From Anaerolineae bacterium (GTDB lineage Bacteria; Chloroflexota; Anaerolineae; JACIWR01), in NCBI GenBank assembly GCA_024653325.1, contig JANLFX010000020.1:1-43874 (forward strand): a DNA stretch of 43,874 nucleotides, read 5' to 3'. The position numbers were made by a program, and so were the translations under genes. Each line of letters opens with the position of its first letter. The stretch's first letter is position 1. The notes beneath the pieces are model-generated. The model did no database searches, had not been told where the DNA came from, and was given only the letters and a program-made list of their open reading frames with translations. This document shows positions 22,262 to 29,838 of this stretch, piece after piece.

Positions 22262-22600
22262 CTATCCCATTTCCATCAGAATCTTCCTGATCTGCTGTTC
22301 CAATCCGGGCAGATCCTTTTGAACCACTCTCCACGTCAATGCCAAATCTACACCAAAGTAGTGATGAATCAGCACGTCCCTCATGCCGGCAATTTGCTGC
22401 CATGGCACTTCAGCATGTCGTTCCCTGAACTCAGGGGGAAGATTCTTTACCGCCTCGCCAATGATTTCCAGTCTGCGGATGACCGCATCCTGCATTTGAG
22501 AAGAGGCCAGAAACTCGTCCTCTGTGAGCCGATCCGTGTAAGCCTAGATGAGTTGTATACTCTCCAAGATATGTTCAAGAAACACCCCCTCTTTACCCAT
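22262..22600 (-). pseudogene. hepT: HepT-like toxin with in-frame amber codon
   Basis: The frame from ATG 22600 to 22262 encodes a complete 112-residue HepT (DUF86/HEPN) RNase-toxin homolog: FLEHILESIQLI, then TAG at 22544-22546, then [21 protein letters not shown]... with the catalytic R-x4-H-x-Y motif RDVLIHHY. Homologs normally have Glu or similar at the stop position (GAG to TAG needs one change). The remaining 77-residue frame from ATG 22495 lacks the first helix. ATG 22600 overlaps the end of mntA (22593), the normal antitoxin-toxin coupling. The toxin is probably inactive unless the codon is a sequence error. Confidence 0.78.
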
Positions 22601-22883
22601 ATATCACCACCTGCTCTCGGAGTACCCGATCCCTGATACGCGGATGCAATGCCCGGTAGGTGAGAACATCTACCTCTCTTCCCAGTGCCGCTTCCAGGTC
22701 CAATTTTAGGGCCACAAGGTCCAACAAACTTTTTGTGTCCGGCAAATCAACCAGGATGTCAAGATCACTGCCCGCTTCCGCCTCCCCTCTGGCAAACGAG
22801 CCAAAGATCGCTGCCCGAATCACCCCATGGCGTCTTAGAATGGGAAGCAACTGTTGTCCGATTTCCTCAAGAAGCATTTTCAT
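22593..22883 (-). CDS. mntA: MntA-like nucleotidyltransferase antitoxin
   Basis: A 96-residue minimal nucleotidyltransferase. The catalytic motif AIFGSFARGEAEAGSDLDIL has the GS-x10-DxD signature, and EVDVLTY carries the third acidic residue. In known MntA/HepT systems this enzyme adds AMP units to a Tyr near the toxin's active site and so silences it. ATG 22883 is followed by the expected helix. It overlaps the hepT frame by eight bases. Two AGGTGACSGTCACCT palindromes lie directly upstream (22902-22916, 22920-22934), separating it from the second ATPase gene. Confidence 0.9.
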   Translation of the reverse strand: MKMLLEEIGQQLLPILRRHGVIRAAIFGSFARGEAEAGSDLDILVDLPDTKSLLDLVALKLDLEAALGREVDVLTYRALHPRIRDRVLREQVVIYG

Positions 22884-22901
22884 GGCGGCCTCTGCTCCTT
22901 C

Positions 22902-22916
22902 AGGTGACGGTCACCT
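22902..22916. repeat. AGGTGACGGTCACCT palindrome, copy 3
   Basis: Located 19 bases upstream of the mntA start codon and immediately next to copy 4. Confidence 0.75.
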
Positions 22917-22919
22917 GCG

Positions 22920-22934
22920 AGGTGACCGTCACCT
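22920..22934. repeat. AGGTGACCGTCACCT palindrome, copy 4
   Basis: Contains the stop codon (22929-22931) of the STAND ATPase at 22929-24227. Copies 3 and 4 are three bases apart. Confidence 0.75.
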
Positions 22935-24227
22935 CTTCTGGGTCAACTCCTCTAAAAGCGCCCGCGCTAACCTGGCAACGCCTCGCACCGCCCAGTCGGG
23001 CGCGCCGCGCACCGCGCTTACCAGTCCATCCCACTGCTCCTGGGTCAGCAGGAAGCGGTAGCGCTTCTTCGCCAGCCATTCGTCATAGGTCGGCACTTGG
23101 CGGACCTGGGCGATGGCCACGTCGCGCACCCACCAGGCAAAAGCCTGCGCGCCGACCGTCCATCGCTCCCCTCGCCAAAGGAGCAGGTGCTCGGTATCGA
23201 ACTGCCATCCTTTGCCCACCTGTGCGGCCAACCCTCGTTTTTCCAGTTCCCGCAGTTCGGGGCCAAAGGCTTCCACGTTCTCGATCTCGCCGAAGGCAAA
23301 GTCCCTTCCCAAGGCGCGGCCACCCAGTTCTACCAGGCTGAGGATGACCGCCGCAGTGCGAGCGCGGTCGTCCAGGCTACGCCACAGGTCATCGAAGTGG
23401 AAGGAAATCCGCGCGTAGAAGCGTTCGGCGGCGCGAGCCTGGCGGTCGTCACCCGCCGTCTCGACCAGGGCCGCGGCCATCGCCTGGAGCAGGAAGGGAT
23501 GACAGCCGGTAGCCCGGCAAGCGAAGCGCCGATCATCAGGAGAGAGCGCATCACCTGCTCGGTCCAGGAGCGCATTCACGGATTCTTGGTCAAAGGGGCG
23601 CAACCGTATTTCGATGACGTTGTTGAAAAAGGGAGAGCCGGTATCCAGCAGGCCCCGGCCGCGCTCGTTCATCTCCGCTACCGAAAGGCGGCTGGCGGTG
23701 ATCAGGGCCAGTCCACCGGTGCGGGTGGCCAGGGAGCGCAGCAGAGCGAAGAAGGCGGGGTCCTGGAAGTTGGGATGGCTCAGCAGGCGCTCGAACTCGT
23801 CCAGCAGGAACACCAACCTTCGTCCCTGAGCAGCTAAATTCCTGAAAAGCCGATCCAAGGGCTGGCGGGCGTAATTGGCCTCGGCGGCCTGTCTCAGCCG
23901 CCGGGCCGTGGTCTGGTGGCCAGGGTGTTTTTGTAGTGGCTCCAGCGCCTCCTCCCAGAAAGCCGCCGGGCTGTAGTCACTGCCGATGGGGTGCAGGTCC
24001 AGCGAGGAGACCACCAGACACCGGGCGTCGTCACCCAGGTAGGCCTGCTGCGTGGCTTCGTCGCCCAGTTGCAAAAGCGAGGAGGTCTTGCCGATGTGCG
24101 GTTCGCCGACGACGGCGGTGGATTCGCCGTTGCGCAACCGGTTGAAGATGGTGCGCAGTTCGTTCTCCCGGTTCAGGAACTCGCCGGGCCGTACCGGGCG
24201 GCCGTAAATGAAGGGAGACATTGTCAT
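22929..24227 (-). CDS. STAND/AAA-type ATPase
   Basis: A 432-residue P-loop ATPase of the STAND/archaeal-ATPase-like class. Walker A is GEPHIGKT (41-48) and Walker B LVFLLDEFERLL (138-149). A conserved CHPFLLQAMAAAL helix near 240 parallels the other ATPase. The C-terminal about 170 residues look like winged-helix and helical sensor parts (LRELEKRGLAAQVGKGWQF), with no TPRs. It shares architecture with the ATPase at 20172-22187, but the two are clearly divergent. The gene lies between the MntA/HepT module and a PIN remnant. Function in signalling or defence is inference. Confidence 0.8.
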   Translation of the reverse strand: MTMSPFIYGRPVRPGEFLNRENELRTIFNRLRNGESTAVVGEPHIGKTSSLLQLGDEATQQAYLGDDARCLVVSSLDLHPIGSDYSPAAFWEEALEPLQKHPGHQTTARRLRQAAEANYARQPLDRLFRNLAAQGRRLVFLLDEFERLLSHPNFQDPAFFALLRSLATRTGGLALITASRLSVAEMNERGRGLLDTGSPFFNNVIEIRLRPFDQESVNALLDRAGDALSPDDRRFACRATGCHPFLLQAMAAALVETAGDDRQARAAERFYARISFHFDDLWRSLDDRARTAAVILSLVELGGRALGRDFAFGEIENVEAFGPELRELEKRGLAAQVGKGWQFDTEHLLLWRGERWTVGAQAFAWWVRDVAIAQVRQVPTYDEWLAKKRYRFLLTQEQWDGLVSAVRGAPDWAVRGVARLARALLEELTQKR

Positions 24228-24291
24228 TTTCGGCTCCTCTTTCAGGCTCTTTTAGACGGCCCGCGTCAGCCAGATGAACAGACACCACCGG

Positions 24292-24396
24292 TCATCCGGT
24301 CGGCTCCAGTGCCCTGAGAAACTCGGCCGGGCCGACGAGGGGGATGCCCTCATAAGAAATGTAACACCAGCGGGTCGTCATCGCCAGACACGACTC
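24292..24396 (-). pseudogene. Remnant of a PIN-domain toxin
   Basis: About 35 codons resemble the C-terminal end of COG1569-type PIN toxins: SGDDDPLVL in one frame, then, after a one- or two-base shift, SYEGIPLVGPAEFLRALE (family pattern SGDxDLLxLxxYxGIPIxTPxEFL). Nothing upstream encodes the rest of the domain. It marks a lost toxin gene within the island. Confidence 0.55.
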
Positions 24397-24409
24397 AGTT
24401 AATCTGCAG

Positions 24410-24826
24410 TTACGGCCCACCCAATTTGCCAGCAACCATTTCCAGTACCATGCTGGATAGCTCCATGGCCCGGCGGGCTTCATCGGGGTCGGTGTAAAAA
24501 CGGGAGGGCACCCCGCCAGGAAGTCCGTTAGGATAGCGGGTGGGGATGTAATACTGATCCAAGCTGGCAGCTCGCCTCACTTGCTCAAAATCAGAATCGG
24601 CTTCTTCTGCTCGTTGGAGAAGCTCATAGATCGAATGCGTGAGGAATACCTCTTCCGATGGGACTACGCTGTAGAGATAGGCCTTGAGTGCTTTCTCCGT
24701 CGCTTGCTGGAAATGAAACAGGGCCAGGTAGAACCGGCCGCGAAGCCTCAGTTCCTCAGCGTCCCCAAACTCATCCTGAGCATGGGTCAACCACCGCCGG
24801 GCCTCTTCCAGGGGTTCTCTTCTCAT
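24410..24826 (-). CDS. HEPN-domain protein (toxin of an MNT/HEPN pair)
   Basis: A 138-residue HEPN protein. It has the typical N-terminal helix EEARRWLTHAQDEFGDAEEL and the HFQQATEKALKAYL helix of the (F)xQQAxEKxLKA motif. Later comes LTHSIYELLQRA, then a region with DQYYIPTRYPNG, often found at the end of the HEPN domain (DxxYxxTRYP). HEPN proteins pair with MNT nucleotidyltransferases as toxin-antitoxin modules. It follows the MNT gene with a 56-base overlap. An R-x4-6-H catalytic motif is not obvious, so RNase activity is uncertain. Confidence 0.85.
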   Translation of the reverse strand: MRREPLEEARRWLTHAQDEFGDAEELRLRGRFYLALFHFQQATEKALKAYLYSVVPSEEVFLTHSIYELLQRAEEADSDFEQVRRAASLDQYYIPTRYPNGLPGGVPSRFYTDPDEARRAMELSSMVLEMVAGKLGGP

Positions 24827-25166
24827 AAACCACCCTCCCCTCCTTCAGAACGTGACGCAGGAATCTGCTCACTGGAAGCATTTCCTCCAGCTCCTCGTCA
24901 TTATAAACCAGGATGTCGCAGGCGATTCCTCTCTCGACCCGAGTATATATCTCTTGCGACCACTCCCGTCCGCTCCGGTTAGAGGGCATTACGGCCAGAA
25001 GATCTAGATCACTCCTGAGCCCTACCTCACCTCGTGTCAGGGAGCCGAAGAGGATCACTTGCAGAGCACCCATCGCCTCCAACTGCTTGAGGACGACCTG
25101 CAGCGCTCGTTCCAGAGATCGCTTGCGTTGCTCTTGACGTTCTCGGCTCTCCCTCAGGGTTCTCAT
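24771..25166 (-). CDS. MNT-type nucleotidyltransferase (antitoxin of MNT/HEPN pair)
   Basis: A 131-residue minimal nucleotidyltransferase with VILFGSLTRGEVGLRSDLDL (GS-x10-DxD) and ACDILVY as the third acidic strand. An N-terminal basic helical extension (RERQEQRKRSLERAL) precedes the fold. I chose ATG 25166; the open frame upstream to 25325 runs into gnd and shows no homology. The 3' end overlaps the HEPN gene, so the two are coupled. It is the second MNT/HEPN-type pair of the island. Confidence 0.85.
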   Translation of the reverse strand: MRTLRESRERQEQRKRSLERALQVVLKQLEAMGALQVILFGSLTRGEVGLRSDLDLLAVMPSNRSGREWSQEIYTRVERGIACDILVYNDEELEEMLPVSRFLRHVLKEGRVVYEKRTPGRGPAVVDPCSG

Positions 25167-25312
25167 TTTCACAAACCGTACTCGGTGATCAGTATGGTGG
25201 CCTACACGATCGGTCAGCAGGGGCGGCTTCCATGACCGGTTCAGAGTATACCACAGCCTCCACGGCAACGCAACCACCAACCCGCGACGCGCGTGCTTCT
25301 CTCCGGATGTCT

Positions 25313-26722
25313 CTACCCTTGCCACTCCGTGTGGAACGAGCCTTCTTTGTCAATGCGCCGGTAGGTGTGCGCCCCGAAGTAATCGCGCTGGGCCTGGGTC
25401 AGGTTGGCCGGCAGGCGTGCCGAGCGGTAGGCGTCGTAGTAAGCCAGCGATGCGCTGAGGGCCAGACAGGGAATGCCCAGGCCCACTGCCGTCTGCACGA
25501 CGAAGCGCCAATCATCCTGTCGCTGCTGCACCGCTTCGGCAAAGTCCGGGTCGAGGAGCAGGTTAGGCAGGGCGGGGTTGCGCTCGAAAGCGGCACGAAC
25601 TTTGTCCAGGAACTGGGCACGGATGATGCATCCGCCGCGCCAGATGCGAGCCAGCTCTCCCAACGGCAGGTGGTAGCCGTATTCCTGGCTGGCCATGCGC
25701 AGCAAGGTGAATCCCTGGGCGTAGGAGCAGATTTTCGCCGCGTAAAGCGCCGCCCGCACCGCGCGGACAAGTCGCTCACGATCACCCTGATAGCGAGACT
25801 CAGGTCCGGCCAGGACTGCCGAGGCAGCCACGCGCTCGTTTTTGTAGGCGGAGATAATACGTGACTCGACGGCAGCGTTGATGGTCGGCGTGGGCACGCC
25901 CAGGTCCAGCGCGTTCTGGCTGGTCCATTTGCCGGTGCCTTTCTGCTGCGCCTCGTCCAGAATGACCTCTACCAGCGGCTTGCCGGTTTCCTCGTCCATT
26001 TTGGCGAAGATGTCGGCGGTGATTTCGATGAGGTAGGATTGCAGTTCGCCCCGGTTCCATTCGGCGAAGACTTCGTGCAGTTCCGCTGCCGAAAGGCCCG
26101 CCCCCCGGCTCAGGATGTCGTAGCTCTCGGCGATGAGCTGCATGTCGCCGTACTCGATGCCGTTGTGCACCATCTTGACGTAGTGGCCCGCGCCGCGCGG
26201 CCCGATATAAGCCACGCATGGGTCGCCGTTGACCCTAGCGGCAATGGCGGTGAAGATAGGCTTCACCAACTCCCACGCCTCTTTCTGGCCGCCGGGCATG
26301 ATGCTGGGGCCATGTAGAGCGCCGTACTCGCCGCCGGAGACCCCCGTGCCAATGTAGAGGATGCCCTGTTTCTCCAAATCGGCGGCCCGCCGCTCGGTAT
26401 CGCCAAAGAAGGAGTTCCCGCCATCAATGAGCAGATCGCCGGGCTCCAGGTGAGGCTTGAGTTGCTCGATCACCTCGTCCACTGGCGCACCGGCCTTGAC
26501 CATGATCATGATCTTACGCGGTTTCTCCAGCAAGCCCACAAACTCTTCGACAGTGTAACCGGCGACGATGTTCTTGCCCACCGCGCGTTCGGCCATGAAC
26601 TCCTTTGTCCGCTCGGCTGTGCGATTGTAAACGGCCACGCTGAATCCGTTGCGCTCGACATTTAGCGCCAGGTTTTGTCCCATCACGGCCAGGCCGATGA
26701 TACCGAATTGCTGTTTGTTCAT
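25313..26722 (-). CDS. gnd: 6-phosphogluconate dehydrogenase (decarboxylating)
   Basis: A 469-residue dimeric enzyme of the oxidative pentose phosphate pathway: 6-phosphogluconate + NADP to ribulose 5-phosphate + CO2. The Rossmann motif [15 protein letters not shown] opens the protein, followed by [12 protein letters not shown] with the NADP-binding Asn-Arg-Thr. [28 protein letters not shown] and the catalytic Lys in [19 protein letters not shown] follow, and the C-terminal tail [19 protein letters not shown] ends as in the long-form Gnd family. The length is standard. GGAGG stands ten bases before the ATG. Neighbours are unrelated, so it appears monocistronic. Confidence 0.97.
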   Translation of the reverse strand: MNKQQFGIIGLAVMGQNLALNVERNGFSVAVYNRTAERTKEFMAERAVGKNIVAGYTVEEFVGLLEKPRKIMIMVKAGAPVDEVIEQLKPHLEPGDLLIDGGNSFFGDTERRAADLEKQGILYIGTGVSGGEYGALHGPSIMPGGQKEAWELVKPIFTAIAARVNGDPCVAYIGPRGAGHYVKMVHNGIEYGDMQLIAESYDILSRGAGLSAAELHEVFAEWNRGELQSYLIEITADIFAKMDEETGKPLVEVILDEAQQKGTGKWTSQNALDLGVPTPTINAAVESRIISAYKNERVAASAVLAGPESRYQGDRERLVRAVRAALYAAKICSYAQGFTLLRMASQEYGYHLPLGELARIWRGGCIIRAQFLDKVRAAFERNPALPNLLLDPDFAEAVQQRQDDWRFVVQTAVGLGIPCLALSASLAYYDAYRSARLPANLTQAQRDYFGAHTYRRIDKEGSFHTEWQG

Positions 26723-26762
26723 TATACCACTACCTCCATTCTGTGTTTTGGTAAAACCATCG

Positions 26763-27473
26763 TCATGCTATTTCCCTCCCAGCCAGTGCCTCTTGCACGT
26801 AATCCTCGACTGTTTCCGGCGGAGAGAGGTGGCGGATGTTGTCTAGATTGTCGCGGTCTAAGATCCAGTTGTCTGGGTTTTGACGGATATAGCGGCGAAT
26901 GGCTCGCAATTCGCGCTCGTTGCGGATAATATGCTCGTAATAATTCCGTTGCCAGAATTTCGCCCGCCGCGTCGGATCATTGGTCTGGATCCAATCCAGA
27001 TATACCGTGAACACCAGTGATTTGAAAGCTCCCACCACATCGCCCAAGGTGGGATTTAGATTCACCTCTTCGGGTTCAGGGATCGTCCACGGCGCATCCA
27101 CATCGCACCCACCCAACGTAGGGGCAGGGCTTGCCCCTGCCCCGTTCGCCCCTGCCCCGTTCGCCCCTGCCCCGTTCGTCCCTGCCCCATCCTGGGCAAC
27201 CGCGAGGGTTGCCCCTACGTCATCGGCAGGGCGAATCCACAGGATGAAATGGACGTGATTGGGCATGACGATGAATTCATCCAGCCCAACGGTGGGAAAC
27301 CACCCCGGTAACGCATGCCAGACGTCTGTGATGATTCCGGTCACAATGGGATCATCCAAAACGCACTCACGCTTCCTGGTGCAGATGGTGATAAAATACG
27401 CTCCTGGTGAGCTGTAATCGTACCTTTTCAACCGGATGGAGCGGCGATGGTGTTTCCGCGGATCGTATGGCAT
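26763..27473 (-). CDS. REP-associated tyrosine transposase (Y1/HUH, RAYT)
   Basis: A 236-residue single-strand DNA transposase of the TnpA-REP family. The N-terminus [19 protein letters not shown] is characteristic. MPNHVHFIL gives the HUH metal-binding motif, and [20 protein letters not shown] with Tyr supplies the nucleophile helix. Between the HUH strand and [10 protein letters not shown] lies a low-complexity insertion (GAGTNGAGANGAGANGAG) encoded by a palindromic block at 27118-27218. The start at ATG 27473 matches the family N-terminus ([17 protein letters not shown]). No terminal inverted repeats of an insertion sequence are evident; RAYTs mobilise REP hairpins, and several REP-like hairpins occur in this window. 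Whether this copy is active is unknown. Confidence 0.9.
   Translation of the reverse strand: MPYDPRKHHRRSIRLKRYDYSSPGAYFITICTRKRECVLDDPIVTGIITDVWHALPGWFPTVGLDEFIVMPNHVHFILWIRPADDVGATLAVAQDGAGTNGAGANGAGANGAGASPAPTLGGCDVDAPWTIPEPEEVNLNPTLGDVVGAFKSLVFTVYLDWIQTNDPTRRAKFWQRNYYEHIIRNERELRAIRRYIRQNPDNWILDRDNLDNIRHLSPPETVEDYVQEALAGREIA
27118..27218. repeat. Palindromic block with 15-bp tandem units inside the transposase gene
   Basis: The block begins GTAGGGGCAGGGCTTGCCCC and ends GGTTGCCCCTAC, so its ends are inverted. The centre holds three 15-base units (GTTCGCCCCTGCCCC, 27144-27188), each exactly five codons. It is absent from the conserved core of the protein and keeps the frame. Confidence 0.7.
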
Positions 27474-27689
27474 TGCTGCTATCGCCTCCCAACAACCTGT
27501 GCCCGCCACTTATCCAAGCTGAGCCCAACCGAAATATTCGTCTTACCCAAGGGCTTGAGAAACAGCAGCGACGAGAACTGCTCCATGGGGTCGAATGAAG
27601 CAATATTTGCCCATCAAGCCGCTGCATACAACCTCACCTGCACAGCTCATCCACGGCCTTCTTGAGATTCCTGGGCCCCATAGAACAGC
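27474..27689. other. Intergenic DNA without a supported gene
   Basis: Short open frames exist on both strands but none has a convincing ribosome site or family match. The minus-strand frame reading SSLLFLKPLGKTNISVGLSL near 27520-27595 looks protein-like and may be a gene fragment. Confidence 0.4.
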
Positions 27690-29075
27690 TCAGCGATATA
27701 GGTTACTCACCCCCTTGCCAATTTGCCTCTTCGCTGACTTGTTACCTCCTGACTCGCTGATTCTATACAACATCTCCCCGGCTTTTGGCACCACCAGAAT
27801 CCCCTCGTCCTCCCGTCCCGCCCACTCCGCCGGGTCAACGCTCGCCGGGTCCAAATAGCCCAGGCCGATGCGCCGGCAGCGTTCTTCCGGGATGCCGGTG
27901 GCCAGGGTCACCCGGATACGCGGTTCCTCGATGCCTGTCTCCGCGTCGTAAGTGCCCACGCCCCGCAAGTGGGTAGAGTGAGCCAGCACGCACCACGGGT
28001 AGTCCTTGAAACGCTCCCACTGCTTCAGGAAATAATCGCGGACGTGGTAACCGACCTGGTCAATGATCTGGCCATGAGTATAACTCACCTCGGTGATGTG
28101 CGGCGCGTAGATAACGACCTCGCCACCGTCGGCGATGGCCGGCTCCAGCTTGTACATCCCCTTGGCCGCCGTCCACAGGTCGTCGTACATCTCTGGCATC
28201 ACCGAAAGAACTCGCTTGAAGGGCCGGTCCACCCAGATAATGTGCAATCTGGCTGAGAGGTCAGCGGCAGCTTCCCAGGCTTCTTCGGGGGTGCCCACAT
28301 AAAGCCCGGCCAACTCTGTTTCCGATTTGCCGATTTGCCGATTTGCCGGTACCACCACCAAAGCAAAGCACAACTTGGGCACAGAAATAAACGATGCCGC
28401 CCGGTCAATCACCTGGCGCACGGGAGTGTGTTTGGTGCCGATGATTTCCATGCTGGTGATCACCGCTCCCAGCCAGTGGGTGAAATCAATCACTGCCTGC
28501 CCGCCGATGCCGGGGAAGAAGTACTTATTGCCACCGGAAAAACCCACCACCTCGTGCGGGAACGTCGGCCCGCAGATGATGAGCTGGTCGTAAGCGAAGA
28601 TCAGCTTGTTGATGGCGACCTCGACACGTTCCAAGTTCCAAGTTCCAGGTTCCAAGTTGTTAATATCGAACGTGGAGCGTGGAACATGGAACATGGAATG
28701 TAGTTCGTCTTCTGTGATGATGCCGATGGTGGTGAAGGTTTCGGGAAGGTCCCAGCGATGGTTGAAAATGCGCACTCCGGCGTACCGTTGGCGGTGCTCC
28801 TCGGCGGTGATGCCCACCAGCCGGTGCAGGGCCTCTTCGCTGAGCGGCTGGTGCGTGCCCAGGGCGACCAGGTAATCCAGCGCCGCCACCCGCCCCCACA
28901 GCAACTCGTGGAACAGGCGGAAGAACAGCGGGATGGGGGCGGTGCGGGTGTGATCGGGGATGATGACCAGCACCCGCTGGCCTTGCAGGTCCGCTTGGGC
29001 CAGGGCTTCCTGGGCCAGATCGCGTACATCGCTCTCCGAAAGAAAATGTGTTGTAGAACCTTTGCCAATAACCAT
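27690..29075 (-). CDS. LarA-like (lactate racemase/DUF2088 family) protein
   Basis: A 461-residue LarA-family protein. Characterised members are nickel-pincer-dependent 2-hydroxyacid racemases. The N-terminal domain carries IIPDHTRTAP (41-47, cofactor-region Asp-His-Thr-Arg), and GTHQPLS lies near 73-79. PHEVVGFSGGNKYFFPGIGG near 175 is the second conserved block, and KGMYKLEPAIADGGEVVIYAPH lies in the C-terminal domain. Residues about 126-149 are encoded by 7-base tandem repeats and replace the short loop before VEVAINK. Residues about 243-252 and the extreme C-terminus derive from the 8-base repeat family. The insertions are in frame and the conserved motifs survive, so it may still function. 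No larB, larC or larE maturation genes lie nearby. Substrate unknown. Confidence 0.82.
   Translation of the reverse strand: MVIGKGSTTHFLSESDVRDLAQEALAQADLQGQRVLVIIPDHTRTAPIPLFFRLFHELLWGRVAALDYLVALGTHQPLSEEALHRLVGITAEEHRQRYAGVRIFNHRWDLPETFTTIGIITEDELHSMFHVPRSTFDINNLEPGTWNLERVEVAINKLIFAYDQLIICGPTFPHEVVGFSGGNKYFFPGIGGQAVIDFTHWLGAVITSMEIIGTKHTPVRQVIDRAASFISVPKLCFALVVVPANRQIGKSETELAGLYVGTPEEAWEAAADLSARLHIIWVDRPFKRVLSVMPEMYDDLWTAAKGMYKLEPAIADGGEVVIYAPHITEVSYTHGQIIDQVGYHVRDYFLKQWERFKDYPWCVLAHSTHLRGVGTYDAETGIEEPRIRVTLATGIPEERCRRIGLGYLDPASVDPAEWAGREDEGILVVPKAGEMLYRISESGGNKSAKRQIGKGVSNLYR
28322..28348. repeat. 8-mer tandem repeat (CCGATTTG) inside the LarA-like gene
   Basis: Three exact copies (24 bases, eight codons) of the octamer that also forms arrays at 33899, 34408 and 35346. 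It encodes NRQIGKS in frame. Confidence 0.75.
28627..28703. repeat. Heptamer tandem repeat inside the LarA-like gene
   Basis: Eleven degenerate 7-base units read on the minus strand (TTCCATG, TTCCATG, TTCCACG, CTCCACG, ..., CTTGGAA, CCTGGAA, CTTGGAA). They occupy a loop of the LarA-like protein without breaking the frame. Confidence 0.75.
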
Positions 29076-29196
29076 GCTTCACCTCATTCCAGGGGGGTAT
29101 CCCGCCCCAAGCTTCGCCCTTACAAGCTACCACAGGGGGCGGGACTCTTGTGTATTTGGCTGGGCCCTCGCCAAGCCTTCGGCGTGAGCGCTCAGG

Positions 29197-29251
29197 CCAC
29201 AGCCGGGACCGGATCGGGCTGGCTCTCGTCCAGGTTGGGCCCCGGCTGTGG
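29197..29251 (-). other. Long hairpin downstream of the DGR template repeat
   Basis: CCACAGCCGGG (29197-29207) and CCCGGCTGTGG (29241-29251) form a perfect 11-bp stem with a 33-base loop, starting about 37 bases after the TR. In studied DGRs the RNA segment next to the TR is structured and needed for cDNA priming, so this is a candidate spacer/priming structure. Confidence 0.45.
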
Positions 29252-29287
29252 TCCGTGAACCAACGGCTTTATCGTCCCAACGGCAAG

Positions 29288-29411
29288 AGTCATGAGCAGC
29301 CACCACCCGAAAACCGATGTTGTTGTTGAAGTTGTCAGGATCGTTGTGGTTGCGGCAGGCACAGCGGGCGTTCCTCTCATTGTTGTTCCACGAGCCGCCT
29401 CGCAGCACACG
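29288..29411 (-). repeat. DGR template repeat (TR)
   Basis: A 124-base non-coding template rich in AAC/AAT triplets (translated in the VR frame it would read [21 protein letters not shown]...). It aligns over its whole length with the VR at 31006-31127. Outside a 2-nt gap, all 13 core differences are at TR adenines (to T, G or C), the hallmark of adenine-specific mutagenic reverse transcription. One extra mismatch (T in TR, A in VR) lies at the 5' border. The block TCGGTTTTCGGGTGGTGGCTGCTC near the 3' side has no A and is identical in both. It lies 80 bases after the avd stop codon. Confidence 0.93.
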
Positions 29412-29490
29412 AGCTCTTTTCGATCCGGCCCCACAGTCCGGCAGAGTTTCCCGCCGGCCACTGCCTGTTCCAAGGCAACCTGACGCAGGT

Positions 29491-29838
29491 TCAGGAGCTG
29501 TGACAAGGTTGCATTTTCTTTTGCCATCCCCCCAGCAGCCGTCCTATCTCGGCCAGCCGCTCGGTGCCGTGTTTATACTGCCCCAGGCTCATCAACCGCA
29601 GATCATAACATAGGCGCAAAAAGAGCCGCAATTTGGCCAGCTCGGTATCGGCCTGGCCCAGAAGAGACAAGGGCTCCGGGTTGCGTGCTGCTTCAATGAT
29701 CTGCTCCTGAAAACGGATGGCTGTTTGCTGCAAGACCTCGGCCAGGACGAAGCGCTGGTGACGGGGGAAGCCCACCGTCAATGGGATCAGCCAGCGCAAA
29801 AAGTCATAGGTCCGGGTAAAGATGGGAGATTCTTTCAC
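29491..29838 (-). CDS. avd: Avd-like DGR accessory protein (four-helix bundle)
   Basis: A 115-residue, highly helical protein matching the bAvd/four-helix-bundle family: [62 protein letters not shown] and [13 protein letters not shown]. Avd forms a pentameric barrel that binds the DGR reverse transcriptase and RNA and is required for mutagenic homing. The GTG start overlaps the reverse transcriptase stop (GTGA), so the two are coupled. The TR follows 80 bases downstream. Confidence 0.9.
   Translation of the reverse strand: MKESPIFTRTYDFLRWLIPLTVGFPRHQRFVLAEVLQQTAIRFQEQIIEAARNPEPLSLLGQADTELAKLRLFLRLCYDLRLMSLGQYKHGTERLAEIGRLLGGWQKKMQPCHSS

Noticed and set aside
20259-22322. Plus-strand open frames of 255 and 291 codons
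   Set aside because: They are antisense shadows of the STAND ATPase gene, without ribosome sites or recognisable domains.
4831-22546. Reassignment of TAG as a sense codon, suggested by two in-frame TAGs in conserved genes
   Set aside because: Several intact genes end at the normal position with TAG (mrdA, the LysM gene, the first glycosyltransferase), so TAG is an ordinary stop here. Isolated mutations or errors are simpler.
26763-27218. Complete insertion sequence around the transposase
   Set aside because: No terminal inverted repeats or target duplications were visible, and RAYT genes normally stand as single genes rather than within classical insertion sequences.
29127-29408. Open frame in the VR-like frame of the TR ([17 protein letters not shown]...)
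   Set aside because: It is the TR read as protein. It has no ribosome site and lacks the rest of the FGE domain, so I treat it as template, not gene.
29192-29527. Minus-strand open frame of 111 codons covering the TR
   Set aside because: It overlaps the avd end and runs through the TR in a frame not used by the VR. Composition is low-complexity (Thr-rich from AAC triplets), and the region is better explained as non-coding template RNA.
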